Below the pieces are notes generated by a model. It saw only the letters and a list, made by a program, of their open reading frames with translations. It had not been told where the DNA came from and searched no databases. From assembly GCA_028281925.1 (NCBI GenBank), contig JANQIX010000029.1, positions 1 through 64,000 on the forward strand: a DNA stretch of 64,000 nt, written 5' to 3'. Source of the DNA: Alphaproteobacteria bacterium (GTDB taxonomy: Bacteria > Pseudomonadota > Alphaproteobacteria > DSM-16000 > Inquilinaceae). Below, piece after piece: positions 18,502-26,836 of this stretch; position 1 is the first letter of the stretch, and each line of letters starts with the position of its first letter. Both the position numbers and the translations under genes were made by a program.

Positions 18502-20022
18502 ATGCCCAACCCTGCCCCCAGTTTTGCCTATGAGGATCTGGAGAAGCGCTTCGCCCGTCTGTCGGGCGTCGATAACGCGCTCGGCATCCTCTACTGGGAC
18601 CAGGAAACCAACATGCCGGAAGGGTCGACCGAGATCCGCGGCGAAGCCCTGGCGACGCTGCAGGTGCTGTATCACGAGCTGCTGACCGATCCGGCCATGG
18701 GCGACCAGCTCGGCGAGGCGGAAAGCGCAGGCGGGCTGGATGATTGGCAGCAGGCGAACCTGCGGGAGATGCGGCGCAAGTATCTCCATGCCACGGCTGT
18801 GCCGTCGGAACTGGTCGAAGCGTCGACCAAGGCGGTCACGGCCTGTGAGGTGGCGTGGCGCTCGGCCCGCCGCGACAACGACTTCGCTGGCCTGAAGCCC
18901 CTGTTGCAAGAGGTGCTGACGCTGACGCTGCGGATCGGCGAGGCTAAGGCCGCAGCGATGGGCCTGGATGTCTATGACGCGCTGCTGGATGAGTTCGAGC
19001 CGGGCCTGCGGGCGAAAGAGATTGATCGCGTCTTCACCGATCTTGCCGCGTTCCTGCCTGACTTCACCGGCCGCGTGCTGGATTTTCAGGCCGGCCAGCC
19101 AGCGCCCGAGCCGCTGACCGGCCCGTTTCCCGTCGAGGCGCAACGCCAGCTTGGCGTCACGATGATGCGCGCGGCCGGGTTTGACTTCACCCGTGGCCGG
19201 CTCGACGTCAGCATGCACCCCTTCTGCGGCGGCGCCGACAACGATACGCGCATCACCACCCGCTATGACGAGGCCGATTTCACCAAGGCGTTGATGGGCG
19301 TGATGCATGAAACCGGCCACGCCCTCTACGAACAGGGCCGGCCAGCGGCCTGGCTGGCCCAGCCCGTCGGGTCGTCCCGCGGCATGGCGGTGCATGAGAG
19401 CCAGTCCCTGTCGGTCGAGATGCAGGCTTGCCGCAGCCGCGAGTTCCTGCAATACGCCGCACCGCTGATGCGGGAGGCGTTCTCAGCCCATGCCGACACT
19501 GCCGGCCCCGCCTGGTCCGTCGACAACCTCTACCGGCTCTACACGAGGGTGGAACGGGGGCTGATCCGTGTGGACGCGGACGAGGTGACCTATCCCGCCC
19601 ATGTCATCCTGCGCTACCGGCTGGAGCGGGCCATGCTGGCCGGCGACCTGGCGCTGGGCGACCTGCCCGGCGCCTGGGCCGAGGGCATGGCGGAACTGGT
19701 GGGTATCGTGCCGCCGGACGACCGCGACGGCTGCCTGCAGGACATCCACTGGCCCGGCGGAGCCTGGGCCTATTTCCCCACCTACACACTCGGCGCCATG
19801 ATCGCCGCCCAGCTGTTCGACGCCGCCTGCCGGGACGAGCCTGACCTGCTGCCGGCGCTTTCCCGCGGCGACTTCTCGCCCTTCATCGGCTGGATGCGCC
19901 GCAACGTGCACGCCCAAGGCTCCAGCAAGACCAGCACCGACCTGCTGACCGCCGCCACCGGCCGCCCGCTCGATCCGGAGGTCTTCAAGGCGCATCTGGC
20001 GCGGCGGTATCTCGACGGCTGA
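18502..20022 (+). CDS. Carboxypeptidase Taq-type metallopeptidase (M32)
   Basis: Cytoplasmic zinc carboxypeptidase of broad specificity, 506 residues, family length. The zinc motif is H269-E-T-G-H273 (VMHETGHALYEQG), with the downstream glutamate in GMAVHESQSLSVEMQ. The N-terminal LSGVDNALGILYWDQETNMP is the family opening. The start at 18502 lies five bases past the SURF1 stop and could be cotranscribed with it, but it has no functional tie to the oxidase. The 190 bases after it contain only the regulatory region of the iron operon. Confidence 0.95.
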   Translation: MPNPAPSFAYEDLEKRFARLSGVDNALGILYWDQETNMPEGSTEIRGEALATLQVLYHELLTDPAMGDQLGEAESAGGLDDWQQANLREMRRKYLHATAVPSELVEASTKAVTACEVAWRSARRDNDFAGLKPLLQEVLTLTLRIGEAKAAAMGLDVYDALLDEFEPGLRAKEIDRVFTDLAAFLPDFTGRVLDFQAGQPAPEPLTGPFPVEAQRQLGVTMMRAAGFDFTRGRLDVSMHPFCGGADNDTRITTRYDEADFTKALMGVMHETGHALYEQGRPAAWLAQPVGSSRGMAVHESQSLSVEMQACRSREFLQYAAPLMREAFSAHADTAGPAWSVDNLYRLYTRVERGLIRVDADEVTYPAHVILRYRLERAMLAGDLALGDLPGAWAEGMAELVGIVPPDDRDGCLQDIHWPGGAWAYFPTYTLGAMIAAQLFDAACRDEPDLLPALSRGDFSPFIGWMRRNVHAQGSSKTSTDLLTAATGRPLDPEVFKAHLARRYLDG

Positions 20023-20124
20023 CCGGGTTCGCTCGGCCTGCGGCCCCGACGAAGTCTTTTCCAGACTCCACCCGGTAGCGTTCCGCCTGCAAAAAGGCTC
20101 CCGCCACAACAAGGGATTTCTGCG

Positions 20125-20143
20125 AATGCGAGTGACTTGCATC
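20125..20143. promoter_or_regulatory. Candidate Fur box
   Basis: AATGCGAGT-G-ACTTGCATC forms a 9-1-9 inverted repeat with two mismatches, the architecture of a 19-bp Fur site, and its words resemble alphaproteobacterial Fur-type operators. It lies 73 bases before the first imelysin gene and overlaps the -35 element of the likely promoter. Its role is inferred from architecture and the iron-type genes downstream. Confidence 0.6.
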
Positions 20144-20165
20144 TAGATGTCTTTGCCCCTAACCT
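20137..20165 (+). promoter_or_regulatory. Candidate sigma-70 promoter of the imelysin operon
   Basis: TTGCAT (20137-20142) and TAACCT (20160-20165) are separated by exactly 17 bases. The -35 sits inside the right half of the Fur box, so bound repressor would exclude polymerase. The -10 match is modest. Confidence 0.45.
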
Positions 20166-20215
20166 CCAGATCACGAAATGCGGACACCGCAAGAAGCGCT
20201 ATGAGGGGGCGGATC

Positions 20216-21481
20216 ATGAGGCGGATCTTGGTCGTGGCGGGCTTAGGCGTGCTCGTTGCCAGTAACGCGGAGGCGGCGACGGATGCCAGCGCAGTGCTCG
20301 ACACTTATGCCGACATCGCGCATGCCATGTACGAAGACGCGCTGGCCGATGCCCGGCGGGTGCAGGCCGCGGTGGAGGAACTGACGTCCAACCCGTCGGA
20401 CGCGACGCTGCAGGCCGCGCGTGAGACCTGGATCGAAGCCCGTCGTCCCTACCAGCAGACGGAAGTCTACCGCTTCGGCAACGCGGCCGTGGACGACTGG
20501 GAAGGCCGCGTCAATGCCTGGCCGCTGGACGAGGGTCTGCTGGACTATGTCGACGAGGCGTATTACGGCACCGAGAGCGATGAGAACCTGCTCTATTCCG
20601 CCAACGTGATCGCCAACCCCACGCTTCAGTTCGGCGGTGAGACCATTGACGCGAGTGCAATCACCAAAGAGCTGCTGGCCGATGTGCTGCAAGAGGCGGA
20701 CAACATCGAGGCCAACGTTGCCACCGGGTACCACGCCATCGAGTTCCTGCTGTGGGGCCAGGACCTGAACGGGACGGGGCCGGGGGCGGGCGATCGTCCG
20801 CATACGGATTTCGATCCGGCCAACTGCACCGGCGGAAATTGCGAGCGGCGCGTCGACTACCTGGTCACGGTCACCGATCTCTTGGTCGACGATCTGGAAG
20901 AGATGGTGGGCCTCTGGGCCGATGGCGGCGAAGCTCGTCTGGCCGTCACCGATGGGCCGGTTGAGGACGGGCTGACCGCCATTGTCACCGGGCTCGGCAG
21001 CCTTTCCTATGGCGAGCTGGCGGGCGAGCGAATGCAGCTGGGCCTGCTGCTGCACGACCCGGAGGAGGAGCATGACTGCTTCGCCGACAACACCCACGAG
21101 TCGCACTATTTCAATCAGGTGGGCATGATCGCCATCTACAACGCCAACTATGAGCGGATCGATGGCTCGGTTGTCTCCGGCCCGTCGCTCTCGGATCTGG
21201 TCGCAGAGGCCGAGCCGGCGCTGGACGAGCGGGTCAAGGCAGATATGGCGGCCACCTATGCGGCCATGGATGTGATGATGGAGACCGCTCAGGGCGGTAT
21301 GGCCTATGACCAGATGCTGGGCGAGGGGAACGACGAGGGCAACCGGATCCTCCAGGATGTCATCGACGGCTTGATCGTTCAGGCCGAAGGCTTCGAACTG
21401 GTCGTCGCCGCGCTCGACCTGTCGCTGATCGATTTCGAGGGCTCAGACAGTCTGGACGACCCCGACGCCGTATTCGAGTGA
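20216..21481 (+). CDS. Imelysin-family periplasmic iron-regulated protein (M75-like)
   Basis: 421 residues with a signal peptide (MRRILVVAGLGVLVASNAEA). The two-repeat helical imelysin domain carries the family GxHxxE motif as GYHAIEFLLWG (about residues 175-185), and shows ETWIEARRPYQQTEVYRFGN and FADNTHESHYFNQVGMIAIY. IrpA/ICMP-type imelysins belong to iron-uptake regulons and probably bind iron or heme; peptidase activity is doubtful. The start is ATG 20216, preceded by AGGGGGCGG; an ATG five codons earlier is less likely. First gene of a four-gene operon behind the Fur box. Confidence 0.92.
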   Translation: MRRILVVAGLGVLVASNAEAATDASAVLDTYADIAHAMYEDALADARRVQAAVEELTSNPSDATLQAARETWIEARRPYQQTEVYRFGNAAVDDWEGRVNAWPLDEGLLDYVDEAYYGTESDENLLYSANVIANPTLQFGGETIDASAITKELLADVLQEADNIEANVATGYHAIEFLLWGQDLNGTGPGAGDRPHTDFDPANCTGGNCERRVDYLVTVTDLLVDDLEEMVGLWADGGEARLAVTDGPVEDGLTAIVTGLGSLSYGELAGERMQLGLLLHDPEEEHDCFADNTHESHYFNQVGMIAIYNANYERIDGSVVSGPSLSDLVAEAEPALDERVKADMAATYAAMDVMMETAQGGMAYDQMLGEGNDEGNRILQDVIDGLIVQAEGFELVVAALDLSLIDFEGSDSLDDPDAVFE

Positions 21482-21500
21482 TCGGACCACCTGGTATTGA

Positions 21501-21529
21501 GGCGGGGCGCGTCGTCAGGCCACCCCGCC
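21501..21529 (+). terminator. GC-rich hairpin between imelysin and DUF1111 genes
   Basis: GGCGGGG (21501-21507) pairs with CCCCGCC (21523-21529) over a 15-base loop in the 127-base gap. There is no U-tract. It could attenuate downstream expression or stabilise the upstream message. Confidence 0.35.
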
Positions 21530-21608
21530 ACCCTGTTGCCCGGGCGCTCGCTGTCGCCGCATAAGGTGGGCGTCCCGGATTCTCTCCCGTGGCCTCTGGG
21601 GAACGCCC

Positions 21609-23078
21609 GTGGTCATTCGCGCAATCCTGATCGTCTTTGCCATCTTCACCGTTCCGGCGGTGGCCAGTGTCCTTGAGGTCACACGGCCGACGACGGATTT
21701 CTCCTCAGCCGAGCGTTACGAGAACAACCCCGGCGGTGCTGCGACCTTCCGCGGCTCCGTGACGCGAAACGCCTTCTCCCAGCCCTCCGCCAACTTGACA
21801 TTCGCCGACCGGGCGACGTTCAACATCGGCAATGCCATCTTCCGGCGCGTCTGGGTCTCCGCACCAGCCTCGACCCAGGCTTCGGACGGGCTGGGGCCGC
21901 TGTTCAACGCGCGGTCCTGCCAGCGCTGCCATCTGAAGGACGGCCGCGGCCATCCGCCCGAGGGCAACCATCCGGACGATGTCGCCGTGTCGATGCTGAT
22001 GCGCCTCAGCATTCCGCCGCAGAGCGACGAAGATCGGGCACTGTTGGAGAGCGGTGCCGCCAGCGTGATCTCGGAGCCCGTCTATGGCGGTCAGCTGCAG
22101 GACGTGGCGATCCAGGGCCACACGATCGAAGGGCGTATTCACACGGAGTGGGAAGAAGTGCCGGTCGCGCTTGCCGGTGGCGAGATCGTGCAACTGCGCC
22201 GGCCGACCTACAGCGTCACCGATCTCGGTTACGGCGACATGCACCCGGACGTCATGATGTCGGTGCGCGTGGCGCCGCCGATGATCGGTCTGGGGCTCTT
22301 GGAATACATCGACGAGGCTGACATCCTGGCCCATGCCGACCCTGACGACAGCGACGGGGACGGCATCTCCGGCCGGGCGAACTATGTCTGGAGCGTCGTG
22401 AACGACGAGTTGATGCTGGGACGCTTCGGTTGGAAGGCCAATCAGCCGACCCTGTTGGAGCAGATCTCCGGCGCGTTTTCCGGCGATTTGGGGATCTCCA
22501 CGCCAGTGTTCCCCGATGCCTGGGGCGAGTGCACGGAGGCGCAGACAGCCTGCCGGTCGGCCATCCACGGAGACTCACCGCAGTACGAAGACGTCGAAGT
22601 GCCGACGGAGCTTATGGACACGTTGCTGTTCTACAGCCGCCATCTTGCAGTGCCGGGGCGGCGCGACGTGGACGACCCGACCGTGCTGGAAGGCAAGCGC
22701 TTGTTCTACGAAACCGGCTGCGTTGCCTGCCATGTGCCGAAATTCGTCACCCGCCGGGACGAAAGCGAACCTGCGCTCTCATATCAGCTGATCTGGCCCT
22801 ACACCGACCTGCTGCTGCACGACATGGGCGAAGGCTTGGCGGACAATCGGCCGGACGGCCTGGCATCGGGAAGCGAATGGCGCACACCACCGCTTTGGGG
22901 CATCGGCCTGACCGAGACCGTCAGCGGCCATACCTATTTCCTGCATGACGGCCGGGCCCGTTCTCTGACGGAAGCCATCCTGTGGCATGGCGGTGAAGCC
23001 CAACCCATGCGCGATGCCTTTGCCGCCATGACGCCGGAGCAGCGGCACGCGATGATCACCTTCCTGGAGTCGCTGTGA
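21609..23078 (+). CDS. Periplasmic di-heme oxidoreductase-like protein (DUF1111)
   Basis: 489 residues with an N-terminal signal (AILIVFAIFTVPAVAS). Two c-type heme sites are present: C104-QR-C107-H108 and C371-VA-C374-H375 (ETGCVACHVPKF). The family belongs to the MauG/di-heme peroxidase-like cytochromes and recurs between two imelysins in iron operons, where it may oxidise or reduce a bound metal or cofactor; that role is inference. The start is GTG 21609 behind GGGGAA. The stop overlaps the next start by four bases. Confidence 0.9.
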   Translation: MVIRAILIVFAIFTVPAVASVLEVTRPTTDFSSAERYENNPGGAATFRGSVTRNAFSQPSANLTFADRATFNIGNAIFRRVWVSAPASTQASDGLGPLFNARSCQRCHLKDGRGHPPEGNHPDDVAVSMLMRLSIPPQSDEDRALLESGAASVISEPVYGGQLQDVAIQGHTIEGRIHTEWEEVPVALAGGEIVQLRRPTYSVTDLGYGDMHPDVMMSVRVAPPMIGLGLLEYIDEADILAHADPDDSDGDGISGRANYVWSVVNDELMLGRFGWKANQPTLLEQISGAFSGDLGISTPVFPDAWGECTEAQTACRSAIHGDSPQYEDVEVPTELMDTLLFYSRHLAVPGRRDVDDPTVLEGKRLFYETGCVACHVPKFVTRRDESEPALSYQLIWPYTDLLLHDMGEGLADNRPDGLASGSEWRTPPLWGIGLTETVSGHTYFLHDGRARSLTEAILWHGGEAQPMRDAFAAMTPEQRHAMITFLESL

Positions 23079-24178
23079 GACCTGACGCGCGCCCCATCGT
23101 CCGCGCCCTGCTGGCGCTGGGCTGTCTGCTGTTCGCCGCCCCGGGGCACGCGCAGCCGCTGCCGGCGGAGCTCTATGATCGCCTGAACGTGGACATCGTC
23201 CGCGACCAGGTGATCCCCGGCTATCGGCAGCTGGAAGCAGAGACAGCCGGTCTGCGTGAGGCGGCGGCTGCCTATTGCGGTCAGCCTGTCGATACCGCCT
23301 TTGAAGATCTGATCGCGCGCTACCACGGCACCTTCGACGCCTGGATGGGCGTGCAGTGGCTGACCTTCGGCCCGGCGAAGGATCTCATGCGGTTCCAGCG
23401 CATGCAGTTCTGGCCGGACAGCCGCAACCGCGTGTCCCGGCAGTTGTCCAGCCTGCTGGCAAACCCGCGCGAGGACCTTCTGGATCCCGACGTTCTTGCC
23501 GAGGCCAGCGTCGCCCTTCAGGGTTTCCCCGCGCTGGAGCGCCTGTTGTTCGGCGACGACCCGCTGCTGGCCGACACCTATAGCTGCGCGCTGACGATCG
23601 CGATCACGGCCAATCTGGCCACGATCGCCGCAGACTTGGCATTGGCCTGGGACCCGCTGCCGGATGTGCCGGAGGAAAGCGCGCGTGCCGCGATCGACGC
23701 CCTCGGCTATGCGGAGCCCGCAGCCTTCACCAGCGAACTCTATCAGACGCTCTACCAGCATCTTGAAGCGATCGTGACGCTGAAGCTTGCGCGGCCGATC
23801 GGCGAGACGCTTGAGGAGGCACGACCCCGCCGCGGCGAGTCCTGGCGAAGCGGTCGCTCTGTCCGGAACATCCACCTGAACCTGCTGGCCATACGCGGCG
23901 TTATCGATAACAGCGATGCGCTTGGCTTTGCCGATATCGTTGCCGATACCGCCGGCCGGAACGACGTCGCCAAAGCCCTCAGAGACGCGATCGCCGAGGC
24001 CATCGCCAAGGCCGAGCTCCTTGACGCGCCGCTTGAGGAGACATTGGTCGACCCGTCGCTGCGGCCGGACTTCGTCCGGCTGATCACAGCGGCAAACACG
24101 GCGCGGGAACGGGTAGCCATCGGAGTTGGCGAGGCCATGGGCCTGCTGGTGGGTTTCAACAGCCTGGACGGAGACTGA
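23075..24178 (+). CDS. Second imelysin-family periplasmic protein
   Basis: 367 residues with a signal peptide (ALLALGCLLFAAPGHA). The helical domain includes YHGTFDAWMGVQWLTFGP and FWPDSRNRVSRQL. The motif position corresponding to GxHxxE reads GFPALERLLFG, so the histidine is replaced, as in the divergent partner imelysin of such operons. Coupled by GTGA to the DUF1111 gene and by TGATG to DUF1513. Probably a periplasmic partner of the first imelysin or of the cytochrome. Confidence 0.88.
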   Translation: MRPDARPIVRALLALGCLLFAAPGHAQPLPAELYDRLNVDIVRDQVIPGYRQLEAETAGLREAAAAYCGQPVDTAFEDLIARYHGTFDAWMGVQWLTFGPAKDLMRFQRMQFWPDSRNRVSRQLSSLLANPREDLLDPDVLAEASVALQGFPALERLLFGDDPLLADTYSCALTIAITANLATIAADLALAWDPLPDVPEESARAAIDALGYAEPAAFTSELYQTLYQHLEAIVTLKLARPIGETLEEARPRRGESWRSGRSVRNIHLNLLAIRGVIDNSDALGFADIVADTAGRNDVAKALRDAIAEAIAKAELLDAPLEETLVDPSLRPDFVRLITAANTARERVAIGVGEAMGLLVGFNSLDGD

Positions 24179-25302
24179 TGGCGATCGGCCGGCGGCCTGT
24201 CCTGTCGGGCTTGGCCTGCGTCGCTGCGGCATCGCCGTTGACCGCTATAGGTGCCGATGTCGGGGCGGAGCCCGGGGCGACGTATTGGAGCAGCGGCCAG
24301 TCGTTTGCCGGTCAGAACTATGTGGCCGGTGTCGACGCGTCCGGCACCCTCGTCGGCCAAGCGCCGCTTCCGGACCGGGGGCACGCTTTGACGGCCCGAC
24401 CAGGTGGCGGTGAGGCCGTCATGTGCGCGCGCCGCCCCGGCACGTTCATGGCCGTGGTGGACCTGAGGTCGGGCAGAGTCGACCGCATGGTGGAAAGCCC
24501 TGACGGCCGCCATTTCCAGGGACACGCCGTCTATGCAAGCAACGGTCGCCTGCTGTTCGCGACAGAGAACGATTTCGCCGACGGTCGTGGCGTGATCGGC
24601 ATCTATGACGCAGCCGACGGCTACACCCGCGTCGGAGAGATGTCGAGTCACGAGATCGGCCCCCACGACATTGCGATGGCGCCGTCTGGCGATGCGCTGA
24701 TCGTCGCCAATGGCGGCATCCTGACCCACCCCGATTTCGGCCGCGCCAAGCAGAACCTGGACACCATGGCCCCGTCGCTGGCCCTGATCGATCCCCGCGA
24801 CGGCAGCCTGCTAGCCGAACACCGTCTTCCCGCGGACCTGCACCAGCTCAGCATACGCCACCTGGCAGTCCGCCCCGACGGCGCGATCGCAGCGGCAATG
24901 CAATACGAGGGGCCGGAGACCGATCGGCCGCCGCTGGTCGGCCTGCTGCGCGGTTCGGGACCGATTCGGCTGTTGAGCGCGCCGGAGCCGGTGCAGACAC
25001 AGATGGCAAACTATTGCGGCAGCGTCACCTTCGACGCGACAGGCATGGTGTTCGCTGCCAGCAGCCCGCGCGGCGGAATCATCACGTTCTGGGACGCAGG
25101 CGCGGGTGGCTATCTCGCCGAGGCGCAGGTGCCCGACGGCTGCGGCGTCGCCCCGGACGGCACCGTTGGTGGCTTCATGATTTCCAGTGGCTTAGGCGGC
25201 CACTGGCGCTTCAGCGTTGTTGATGGTGGCCTGGGCCGCCTGGGCGGCATCGGCGCTCCAATCGTCCGCTGGGACAACCACATGACGCGCGTGTCAGCCT
25301 GA
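24178..25302 (+). CDS. DUF1513 periplasmic beta-propeller-like protein
   Basis: 374 residues, last gene of the iron-type operon. The N-terminus (RRPVLSGLACVAAASPLTAI) is a likely signal with a twin-arginine-like start lacking the full consensus. The body has repeated propeller-like segments: GHALTARPGGGEAVMCARRP, LLFATENDFADGRGVIGIYD, SHEIGPHDIAMAPSGDALIV and RHLAVRPDGAIAAAMQYEG. DUF1513 proteins consistently accompany imelysin and DUF1111; their biochemical role is unknown. Confidence 0.88.
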   Translation: MAIGRRPVLSGLACVAAASPLTAIGADVGAEPGATYWSSGQSFAGQNYVAGVDASGTLVGQAPLPDRGHALTARPGGGEAVMCARRPGTFMAVVDLRSGRVDRMVESPDGRHFQGHAVYASNGRLLFATENDFADGRGVIGIYDAADGYTRVGEMSSHEIGPHDIAMAPSGDALIVANGGILTHPDFGRAKQNLDTMAPSLALIDPRDGSLLAEHRLPADLHQLSIRHLAVRPDGAIAAAMQYEGPETDRPPLVGLLRGSGPIRLLSAPEPVQTQMANYCGSVTFDATGMVFAASSPRGGIITFWDAGAGGYLAEAQVPDGCGVAPDGTVGGFMISSGLGGHWRFSVVDGGLGRLGGIGAPIVRWDNHMTRVSA

Positions 25303-25417
25303 CATTGCGCGACGGGTATCAGGGGCTTCGCCGCCTCTGCGATGCGGATGGCAAGGCCTAGAGCGCTTAAGGGTGGCTGGCTCAGCTGCGCGAGTTCACC
25401 TTTGCGCTGCGCGCCCA

Positions 25418-26356
25418 TCAACGGTCTGCATCGATCAGCAGTGCCTTCTTCTTACCTTTGAATCCCCGATACCGTGCCGGCGCCGGGACTTCGGACATCA
25501 GCCATTCGCGAAAGGCCGTGATGCGCGGAGCGTCGGCCAGGGTGTCCCGGATCACCAAAGCATAGGCGCCTGTGGTGACCGGCGGGGTCAGCAACGGTGT
25601 TACGAGAATGCCGTGGCGCAGTTCGGTTTCCACGAAGTCCCACGCGACCAGGGCGACGCCGGACCCCGTGCTGGCCGCCTGCACGGCGATGCAATCGTGC
25701 TCGAAGACCAGGCCGTCTTCCAGTGGCAGGTCCGGCACGCCGGTGACCTGGGTCCATACCCGCCAGTCCCAGCCGTCTTTGGTGTTCAATAGCAGCCGGC
25801 AGCGACGCAGGTCCTCTGGCGTCTCGATCGCGCCGATCCTGGCTAGATAGCTGGGGGAACAGACGGCGACTGCCCGTTCAAGAAAGAAATACGCCAGCGG
25901 CGCGCCAAGCTGGACATCGCGGCGAAAGGTGATGCCCAGATCGAAATCCTCGCGAGCGAAGTCTACCTCGTCAGACGCCGTGGTCAGGCGAACCTCGATG
26001 TCAGGGTGCCGCTCCTGAAACCGGTGGAGGCGCGGGATAAGCCACATCAGGCCGAAGCTGGTGCGGGCTTTCACGCGCAGTAGACCCTGGTCACTCACTA
26101 GCCTGTCTGCTGCGTCGGCGATGGTGTCGAAGGCGCCGGTCAGCACCGGCAGCAAGCGCTGCCCCTCGGCCGTCAGGTGCACCTCACGATGGCTGCGGCG
26201 AAACAGGGCGAGGCCCAGATGCTGTTCCAGTGCCTTCACCTGGCGGCTGACAGCTGCCTGGGTGACGTGCAGCTCGTCGGCTGCGCGGCTGATGCTCTGG
26301 TGACGGGCTGCGGCCTCAAACGCGCGCAAGGCCGTCAGCGGCGGTAGACGTCGCAT
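25418..26356 (-). CDS. LysR-family transcriptional regulator, GcvA-like
   Basis: 312 residues. The winged helix-turn-helix is at about 5-64 (PPLTALRAFEAAARHQSISR, ADELHVTQAAVSRQVKALEQ), followed by a periplasmic-binding-like effector domain. The opening is characteristic of the GcvA branch. ATG 26356 gives the family N-terminus; upstream codons look non-coding. It is divergent from the small gene at 26518 and close to the glycine cleavage genes, but this branch is large and GcvA naming does not prove glycine control, especially as gcvT here has a riboswitch. Confidence 0.9.
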   Translation of the reverse strand: MRRLPPLTALRAFEAAARHQSISRAADELHVTQAAVSRQVKALEQHLGLALFRRSHREVHLTAEGQRLLPVLTGAFDTIADAADRLVSDQGLLRVKARTSFGLMWLIPRLHRFQERHPDIEVRLTTASDEVDFAREDFDLGITFRRDVQLGAPLAYFFLERAVAVCSPSYLARIGAIETPEDLRRCRLLLNTKDGWDWRVWTQVTGVPDLPLEDGLVFEHDCIAVQAASTGSGVALVAWDFVETELRHGILVTPLLTPPVTTGAYALVIRDTLADAPRITAFREWLMSEVPAPARYRGFKGKKKALLIDADR

Positions 26357-26434
26357 GGCTCTGCATGACTTTTGGTAAGGCAGAGGGCCAGGATAAATCG
26401 ATTGAGCGACACGGGGCAACCGACGATTTCTGTG

Positions 26435-26447
26435 ATCATGAGATGAT
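26435..26447. promoter_or_regulatory. Short palindrome in the LysR divergent intergenic region
   Basis: ATCAT-GAG-ATGAT is a perfect 5-3-5 palindrome midway between the LysR gene and the small gene at 26518. It is a candidate LysR operator but does not match the T-N11-A rule exactly. Confidence 0.3.
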
Positions 26448-26517
26448 GGACGCGCGCTCACAGAGCGGCAGCGTAACTTAGACTCAAGCTGTCACAGATC
26501 TGCAAAGGAGTGTCTCA

Positions 26518-26778
26518 ATGGCCGTTTTTATCGCGCCCACTGTGCCGTTCGTCCGTACCGATCAGCATCATAACGATTCCGTAACGGTCGGTTGGCCGAC
26601 GGCGTTCGGCGCTGCTGTCGGGCGCGCCTTTGGTGTGTTGAGCCACAAGGGGCGCCCCAGCACCCAGGCTGAGCATCTACCGGGCGCCAAGCTGGGCGAT
26701 GCCGGCGTCAGCCGTGCCGAGGTGACCCGGGACCGGCCTACTGGGTACGACCGCGGCATCGACGCCGGACGCCGGTGA
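26518..26778 (+). CDS. Small protein with DUF1127-like tail
   Basis: 86 residues, start supported by AAAGGAG seven bases before the ATG and by a strong terminator just downstream. The C-terminal part LPGAKLGDAGVSRAEVTRD resembles the LxDIGLSRAEV end of DUF1127 proteins. The N-terminal part, with VTVGWPTAFGAAVGRAFGVL, is not recognised. DUF1127-type genes are often divergent from GcvA-like LysR genes in alphaproteobacteria, which supports a real, possibly regulated gene. DUF1127 proteins have been linked to RNA turnover and metabolism; function here is not known. Confidence 0.65.
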   Translation: MAVFIAPTVPFVRTDQHHNDSVTVGWPTAFGAAVGRAFGVLSHKGRPSTQAEHLPGAKLGDAGVSRAEVTRDRPTGYDRGIDAGRR

Positions 26779-26782
26779 GGAG

Positions 26783-26804
26783 ACCGCGCCTCGGGAGGCG
26801 CGGT
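26783..26804 (+). terminator. Rho-independent terminator after the small gene
   Basis: ACCGCGCCT (26783-26791) and AGGCGCGGT (26796-26804) form a perfect 9-bp stem with a 4-base CGGG loop, followed by a T-rich tail (TGCCTTCCTTTG). It lies five bases after the stop of the 86-residue gene and is convergent with gcvPB. The T-rich side favours the plus direction. Confidence 0.8.
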
Positions 26805-26836
26805 TGCCTTCCTTTGTCATTCGCCAACCGAAACGA

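Noticed and set aside
25418-26356. Assigning the LysR gene as the glycine regulator gcvA
   Set aside because: The gcv operon has a glycine riboswitch and faces away; GcvA-branch LysR genes are numerous and often control unrelated genes.
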